DNA from: Lasiodiplodia sp. COLG20
Taxonomy: Eukaryota > Ascomycota > Dothideomycetes > Botryosphaeriales > Botryosphaeriaceae
Length of the DNA stretch: 64,000 bases
Direction of reading: 5' to 3'
Assembly: GCA_009801085.1 (NCBI GenBank)
Contig: VNWV01000008.1
Span: 992,001-1,056,000 of the forward strand
Shown here: positions 58,244-64,000 of the stretch, one piece after another
How the letters are laid out: the number at the start of each line of letters is the position of its first letter
How positions within the stretch are numbered: the stretch's first letter is position 1
The notes under the pieces: generated by a model
The model's input: only the letters and a program-made list of their open reading frames with translations
Told to the model about the DNA's origin: nothing
The model's database searches: none
Translations under genes and position numbers: made by a program

Positions 58244-59345
58244 ATGTCCTCAGAAGCTACTACTCTCAAGTTCGACCCGTCGCGGACACAACCCCCCTAC
58301 CCTCTGCACCCGGACATCGAACCGCGCCTCGACCCCGTCTACCGCGACTTCTACAATGCCCACATCTTCGACAAGCAGCAGGTGCACCTGCAGCCCGTCG
58401 CCGCCTCGCGCACCTCGGGCGTGCTGATTCCCGGTGGCGGTGTTCCTCCTCCCGTCGGCAAGATTCAGGATTACAGCATCAAGCGGCGGGAGACGGAGGG
58501 CCCGGAGGTCAAGGTGCGGACATTCACGCCCGAAGGCGAGGCTCCTGCTGAGGGCTGGCCTATTGCCGTGTGGTACCACGGCGGCGGTTGGGTGCTGGGC
58601 AACATCGACACCGAGAATACGGTTTCGGCCAACTTGTGCAATAGGGCACGATGGGTGGTTGTGAGCCCTGATTATAGGTACGCTACTTCGAGTGCTGCAT
58701 GTTGTGCTAAGAGGTCTGCGGAATGCGCTAATTCGGTGACACAGGCTCGGTCCCGAACATCCTTATCCTGCTGCAGTGCATGATAGCTGGGAGACATTGC
58801 TATGGATACAAAATGAGGGCAAGGAGCTACTGAATCTCAACCTCAAGAAGCAGGTCGTCGCAGGCTCGTCTGCTGGTGGAAATCTGGCGGCTATCATGTC
58901 CCAGAGGGCTGTTGCAAGAGGCGGATCGCCACCTCTGCTCGCCCAATTCCTTTGCGTGCCCGTCACAGACAACACTGCGGACACCACGAACAGTACCTCC
59001 TGGAAGGAGTTGGAATATACGCCTGCCCTGCCGGCGGCGAAGATGCTCTGGTACAGGTACCACTACCTACCGAACAAGGAGGACTGGGCACATCCCGAGT
59101 CTTCGCCACTGTTGTGGGAGGGTGATTGGAGCAAGCTCCCGCCGGCAATTGTCACTGTTGGCGAGCTTGATGTGTTGAGAGACGAGGGCATCCAGTTTGC
59201 AGAAAAGCTGAGGAAGGCTGGTGTGGAGGCAGAGCTTCATATCATGAAGGGCATGCCCCATCCATTCCTGGCCATGGATGGTGTCATTCAACAGGGAAGA
59301 GACACCATTACCTTTATGGTTGAAGGGTTGAAGAGGTTGAACTAA
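58244..59345 (+). CDS. Alpha/beta hydrolase, hormone-sensitive-lipase family
   Basis: Two exons (58244-58677, 58745-59345) give 344 aa. The HSL-family oxyanion motif is WYHGGGWVLG (about 110-119). The nucleophile is Ser187 in AGSSAGGN. The acid is in GELDVLRDEG and the histidine in GMPHPFLAMDG, so the triad is complete. Such enzymes cleave short- or medium-chain esters, including lactones and carbamates in some fungi; the substrate cannot be read here. The intron splits DYR-LGPEHPYPAA, a conserved block that proves the junction. No signal peptide is seen, so it is probably cytosolic. It converges with the SMP-30 gene, with 215 nt between stops. Confidence 0.92.
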
Positions 59346-59560
59346 TCGACTAGAATCAATTCATTGGCATTTGGGTCATGATATCCGTGAGCAATTTTCA
59401 TCATTTAGCTTGCAATAACATGTCCCTTGTAATTTAAACGCAAAATACATCTTCTCATCTAGCTACTACTCCCTTGCTAATTGGACGTATATCGCAGTAA
59501 GCTCTCTGCCTAACTTCAACGCGAATATCTTGCAAATGGTCTTTTCCAATCCAGGAAATC

Positions 59561-60829
59561 TCAGCCAGCAAAGACGTGCTTTGCAAACCCCTTCACTCCT
59601 CCACCAGGTTTGAACATATACATGTGTCCGCCCCCATCCTTGTCGTCCGACTCTTTTGCCCAGTCCATCCCCGTTGCCATGTATAGGATGTCAAAGTCCT
59701 TTCCTCCCCACGCCGTGCACGACGGGTTCCTGGCTGGAAGCAGTATGTCCCTCAGATGCTCTCCCTGCGGCGAGAACACCATGACGCGATCCGAGGCCAA
59801 TCCGGCGACCCACAAGTTCCCCTCTGTATCCACCACCATCCCGTCCGGGTCTCCATAGCTGCTGCTCCTATCCACCAAGATCCGCTTATTCGCAATATTG
59901 CCGCTCTCGAGATCAAAATCGAAGGCGTACACCAGCCCCCGAGGCGAATCGTTCACATACATGACCTTGTTATCCGGGCTCCACGCCAGCCCATTTCCAC
60001 CTGCCAATCCTCCACTCAGAATCTCGTGCAACGATCCATCAGGGTCGAACCGCCACAACCTTGCCTTTGGCTCCTCTCCGCCCGTCTCCTCCTCCGACAA
60101 TCCGCCGTCGCCGCCACTGCTCTTCTTCTTCCTCATCGCCGCGAACCTCGTCATCGCCGCCCAATCGATCTCAACCACCCAAAACCTCCCCTTCGCATCC
60201 ACGCCCCCGTCATTCATCCGCCTCTCCCCCCGCTCGCCCTGCGGCACAATCTCCTTCACCACCTCCAACTTCCCCGTCTCCTCATCCATCCACGCGATGC
60301 CCGCATAATACGCGCAGACGTAACTCCCCGGCTTCCCCGCACGAAACGCAGCGACCGTCACGGACTCTTCGAGCGGCACCACGCGCGCAGCTTCTTTTTC
60401 TCCTGCCAACCCCGTCTCCAGATCGACGCGCAGGACGTGCAGGCTCGGCGGCGTGGGCGGCGTCGTGGATGGGTCCGGCAGGCACGAGAACCAGTGAAGC
60501 GTGCTGTCGCTGGCGCGGTAGATGGGGCCTTCGCCGAGGACCATGGGTCGCGGCGTGCTGCGGTGGAAGGGGGCTGTGTTGGTGAGGTCGGTGACGGTGC
60601 GCGCGGTGCTAGGGTGGAGGGGGACGGCGCGGGTTTTTTGTTGCTGCTCTGCCATTTTGCGTTTTTCTGGGAATGCGATTCTCTCTTCCTCGTCCGCGGA
60701 TAGTGAGGGGGGCTTTGTTCGTGTGCCTTGTGTTGGTCGTGCGCTTTTTGGAAAGTCGGGCCAGTTGAAGGGCCAGTCAAGTGTGTGGTGTCTGGCTTCT
60801 GCGAGCTTGAAGGGGGATTTCGGAGGCAT
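59561..60829 (-). CDS. SMP-30/gluconolactonase/regucalcin family protein
   Basis: Single exon, 422 aa from ATG 60829. A six-bladed propeller is expected. Family landmarks: VLGEGPIYR with the first metal-binding glutamate, NDGGVDAKGRFWV, GGNGLAWSPDNKVMYVNDS and YGDPDGMVVDTEGNLWV, which supply the metal-binding Asn and Asp. SMP-30 proteins hydrolyse sugar lactones or related esters. An insert rich in Ser/Gly/Glu (KKKSSGGDGGLSEEETGGEE) lies in the middle. A TATA box ends only one base before ATG 60829, so the real start may be the ATG at 60655 (MAEQQQKTR), giving 364 aa, closer to family size. Confidence 0.85.
   Translation of the reverse strand: MPPKSPFKLAEARHHTLDWPFNWPDFPKSARPTQGTRTKPPSLSADEEERIAFPEKRKMAEQQQKTRAVPLHPSTARTVTDLTNTAPFHRSTPRPMVLGEGPIYRASDSTLHWFSCLPDPSTTPPTPPSLHVLRVDLETGLAGEKEAARVVPLEESVTVAAFRAGKPGSYVCAYYAGIAWMDEETGKLEVVKEIVPQGERGERRMNDGGVDAKGRFWVVEIDWAAMTRFAAMRKKKSSGGDGGLSEEETGGEEPKARLWRFDPDGSLHEILSGGLAGGNGLAWSPDNKVMYVNDSPRGLVYAFDFDLESGNIANKRILVDRSSSYGDPDGMVVDTEGNLWVAGLASDRVMVFSPQGEHLRDILLPARNPSCTAWGGKDFDILYMATGMDWAKESDDKDGGGHMYMFKPGGGVKGFAKHVFAG
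60655..60657 (-). promoter_or_regulatory. Alternative, probably real, start of SMP-30 gene
   Basis: In-frame ATG (MAEQQQKTR) 174 nt inside the long frame. It would leave room for a leader between the TATA box and the start, unlike ATG 60829. Confidence 0.45.
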
Positions 60830-60837
60830 TATATATA
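60830..60837 (-). promoter_or_regulatory. TATA box abutting the SMP-30 long start
   Basis: TATATATA directly before ATG 60829. Transcription starting downstream of it would lose that ATG. Confidence 0.5.
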
Positions 60838-61789
60838 ATAATGGTGGCTGGGATAAGTAGTAAGCTAGAGCGGGGTTTGGTGGGGATGGTTGGTAGCTGA
60901 TCCTTGCAGATGCGTTGTGGCGTTGCGACGTGATCGGGGGCTATCGCGGGCTGCAGACGTGACGAATCGCGGGAGGAGTGGAGCTCGTCGGTCATCGAAA
61001 TGGCACCGTCAAGCATGATAACGCAAGGCCTGGCCTGCATCGGCACATCCAGGGGATTAGACGTCTTTCTTGTCTTCTATTAGAATCGTGTGTGTCAATG
61101 GTAGTACTCAGAACAAGATCGTGCGAGCCCATTGCCTCACTCTCCATGGCGACTCCTGTCCTCTACTTCTTGTAGCATTCGATGATCGACCAAATAATGT
61201 AGGAATTTACGGTAGAAAGCATGCTGAGACATTATTTGACGTGAAAGCTTGAAACAACTCTCATTAGTCCTGTCCACAATATGCTTCCACGTCCCTCGAT
61301 CACGGCGAACGTCTCTTGTGAACACACTCCCAAGCTAGACCACAGACATTTAGGATAGCAAAGGAATATACCGTGCCAGAGGTAGTTTTGCGCGCATGTG
61401 TCTCACTGTCACCCGCTTAAATTGGCGAGCCTAACGAGGCGATGAGGGAGAGTGACGGGCAAAATCGAGCAACCCTAAGCGATTCATATGCTTCTTCATT
61501 GGGCTTTTTGCTCCAGTGAGGCCGCCTTCACATCAGACACATCTTTGTGCATAGCGGTACTGATGCTGCTGCTTCCTAGAGCTTGGTAGATGAAGCTGAG
61601 CTGCACCTGCCTATCCGAGTAGATAGCACTAGGTAGAAGCGGATAGAACCACGCGTAGCTAATTCTACACACAGCGGCCGCTTAACTGCTGTGACGTGAC
61701 CCTCACCCTCCGAAATAGGTTTAGCACAGGGCGGTTTCCATGCCGACACGCGAGAGCCGGCAGCTGCAGCGGGTTCGATCACTCGCCTA

Positions 61790-61965
61790 CATAAACCCCT
61801 CTTCTGCTCCGTCGACTCTTCTTCTTCTTCTTCATCTGCTTTGAGCTTCGGCGTGGCCTACATCTGGACTCCAAGGTACCATCTCTTTTAGAGGTAAGTC
61901 GGTACCTACATGGAGTTTCAGTGCGGCATTCACCTGGTCCGGTTCCACCTTTCGGGGCGGAACCG
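61790..61965 (+). other. TATA-led element with two hairpins and a 5' splice site
   Basis: TACATAAA (61790-61797), then a CT-rich tract. A nested hairpin follows at 61874-61907: AGGTACC pairs with GGTACCT, and ATCTCT with AGAGGT inside it. The perfect donor AGGTAAGT lies in its 3' arm. A second hairpin (CGGTTCC / GGAACCG, 61940-61965) follows. No Sm site is found. RNA gene or leader unknown. Confidence 0.35.
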
Positions 61966-62156
61966 ACTGTGGTGAAAAGCGCCGAGAACAAAAGCCTTGG
62001 CTGAAAGACCCTCTTTGTTACTTCGGAGAGTGGCCAGAAACCAGGTCGACATATAGAAATTCTAGATATTTGAAATTGAGCTGAATTTTCCCCAATTGCT
62101 TTTCTTGTCGTGACCTGGCTCTGGTACTGACATTGTTCTGGTGAGGCCGTACGATT

Positions 62157-62396
62157 TTGCCACCGCCCCATCCTGTTGTACGCGTAGCGACCGTGGTGGA
62201 GGTCCTTGGGGTCCTAATTATTGCTGTGGCTATCTACGTCTGGTGTCGCGATCATCTTAGCCCCCGCAACGGCCAGCGACTCACGAAGGCATCTCTCGCA
62301 GAACACATCGTTGGCTCTGACATGCGACTGGTGGCTGCTGCGCTCTTGAGCTCTTCGGACAAGCAGATGTCGCTCTTCGGTGGCTTGCGGGGGTGA
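62157..62396 (+). other. Open frame with one membrane segment, doubtful
   Basis: 79-codon frame lacking an ATG (starts TTG). It has a clear hydrophobic segment VVEVLGVLIIAVAIYVW followed by a charged tail ending in GGLRG. It could be an exon or chance; no neighbour exon found. Confidence 0.2.
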
Positions 62397-62893
62397 GCGC
62401 TATGTGTCTGCATCACACGGTGAAGTTGACCATGACGCGCAGCTGCGCTCGCTGTGCAGCTTACGATCTTCCTTTGGCAGTTTGCGCTGCGACTTGAGTC
62501 TCCGCTGCGACAACTTGAAGATCTAAGCAACAATCGAGGCGCATCGCGCACGACGTCAACCAGCGCGGCCGAGACCTCACAACTTTGCCGCTCCGACCTG
62601 TCATCCACGCGTCTGGCACACGCACGACTGCAACAACGTTGATTCCGCGAGCCACCGCGCCTTGCGCCCACGTCCACGCCGACCCGAGCCCACACCACGT
62701 GGCGTCCAACAAGCTTTCCCTGTCCGCCGCCCTTGCGCCGATCCCTCTCACAGGAAACTTGAGCGACATCTTCGCGCAGCTCCAGCACATACTACTCACT
62801 CCATTGTGAGAAGTCAAAGCAGCAGCGCAGCTGTGTTTCTGCAGCGTCACAACAACCGCTTGCTTTTGTATCAACATTCCGAGTTTCGCGGTT

Positions 62894-63232
62894 TTGTGGC
62901 AGACATCGGACGTCAAAAGAAGCCTTGCAAGGCTGCTCAAAGGAGAGCTAGTCTCCGAAGGGGTAATAGTGGGTCTTGAGAAGGGGTGTCGATCCTTTTC
63001 CCTGCTAAGCAATACTCCAAGTCCCGGTGAGCAGCGGCCAACCTCGTCATATTCTACGTCACTAATAGTAGCTTGAAGGGATTCTAGAACCAGGCCGCTC
63101 CCTCAATGAAGATTCCGCGCCTCAGTCTCGATCCCACTCGACACTCAATGCCCATACCACAGCAGAAGCTTCGAATGAGGATTATGAGAACGACTGTTAC
63201 CAGATTAAGGATGCTCTGGAAAAGAAATTTGG
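62894..63232 (+). pseudogene. Two linked exon-like pieces, possible broken gene
   Basis: Piece 1 (62894-63026) reads SDVKRSLARLLKGELVSEGV. A GTGAGC donor, CACTAAT branch and TTCTAG acceptor (intron 63027-63087) join it in frame to piece 2 (63088-63232), ending NEDYENDCYQIKDALEKKFG at a GTGAGC donor. No ATG-led start or credible third exon is visible. Family unknown. Confidence 0.3.
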
Positions 63233-64000
63233 GTGAGCTACAATAAGGCTGAAATCACGAGAAGCATAAGGCTGCTGGGTCGTGCGTGGCAAAGTCTTGG
63301 AAGGAATGTTGCTTTCCCGGCCTGCCCCTTGATGCATTTTTGAGCCCTGAGCAAGGGACCCTTGCCACTTGCGTCACGTTTGCAGCAGGCTAACGGCAAT
63401 AGGTAGGAGTTGTCTACCAACGAAAGCGAGAAAAGCCTCATAGAACACGCGTTTTCATCCACGATTGAAGTTTCTTCAGAGCCGGCCTCTGTGCAACACG
63501 AAAGTTCATTGGAAGCTAGGTCATAGTTACATTTTCACATTCTCACGACTTCAGCGTCCAGACTGAAGTCTCGTATGACTACCCCGCATGCCAAAGTCAC
63601 TAGGGCTCAGCCAGATTGAACTACAACCAATCGATCGATCATCCATTGCCGGCACTTCCGCAAACGGGCTAAAGACAGGAAAGGGAATATTTCATACACC
63701 GCGAATAACTCTAAATGACAAGTATAGGACTGACGTCCGAACAGAGAAGAATGCCTACTGGTGGATTGCGACTGCAAACCCTAGACGATGAACCGCTCCT
63801 GGCAAAGCTTCTCTGAAACCAACAGTCGTGGATAAGTAGTTTGATTCGAATTCCATGCTGTGTAACGTGAGTATTACACGGAACACCAATGAGACACAAT
63901 GATTGCCAGAACGAATCGCTAAAGAGCTGACTCTTCCGGGCACAGTCTCTATTTAGGTGGATCTACTAATCTATGGAACGTGGCCCGCATTTCTCATGAA

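Larger units (their letters stand above)
60838..64000. other. Gene-poor region to window end
   Basis: No convincing gene. It holds a hairpin-bearing element at 61.79-61.97 kb, a membrane-segment frame at 62.16-62.40 kb and two linked exon-like pieces at 62.89-63.23 kb, listed separately. Confidence 0.45.

Noticed and set aside
59756..60703. 315-codon plus-strand frame
   Set aside because: Shadow of the SMP-30 gene on the other strand, with composition typical of a complement frame.
61471..61479. AACCCTAAG, possible telomerase RNA template
   Set aside because: Only about 1.3 telomere repeats and no linked telomerase RNA features; expected by chance.

Overview
The window looks like a chromosome segment of a filamentous ascomycete (Pezizomycotina; Dothideomycetes-like is my inference). 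Genes carry short 50-190 nt GT-AG introns with CT-rich leaders, and the families are typically fungal: a SepA-type formin, a LaeA-like methyltransferase, DUF7918, a mould FDH and LAA1/HEATR5. Nineteen protein genes are supported. Most were rebuilt by hand across introns, and exon sums stay in frame.

Layout. 1-8.5 kb: a DUF7918 protein cut by the window edge and a full-length formin. 9.2-16.1 kb: a small membrane protein, NAD-formate dehydrogenase, and a DHH phosphoesterase with a PIP-like tail. 17-25.8 kb: an SH3-RBR ubiquitin-ligase fusion divergent from COG1, then a low-complexity protein and a LaeA-like methyltransferase. 27-36.6 kb: LAA1/HEATR5, TACO1, PET100 and peroxisomal ECI1, a compact block of trafficking and organelle genes. 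36.7-43.2 kb: an aldo-keto reductase with an extra N-terminal domain, a nitrilase and an amino-acid permease. 50.3-51.5 kb: an unrecognised protein with a duplicated cysteine domain. 57-60.8 kb: RidA, an HSL-type hydrolase and an SMP-30 protein.

The most striking region is the apparently empty 43.2-50.3 kb stretch. It contains an intact U2 spliceosomal snRNA gene at about 45,478-45,626 (plus strand). It also holds a tandem run of three divergent U2-like snRNA units on the minus strand (48.05-48.97 kb) and a fourth partial unit on the plus strand (49.30-49.38 kb). Each has an Sm site; the tandem units have a hairpin just before it and most keep a branch-site-recognition element. All share a conserved downstream element of about 45 nt. 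TATA boxes sit about 41-47 nt before the predicted 5' ends in three of them. One variant has a changed branch-site-recognition sequence. The remaining gene-poor stretches (12.1-14.5, 51.5-57.0 and 60.8-64.0 kb) hold only weak candidates.
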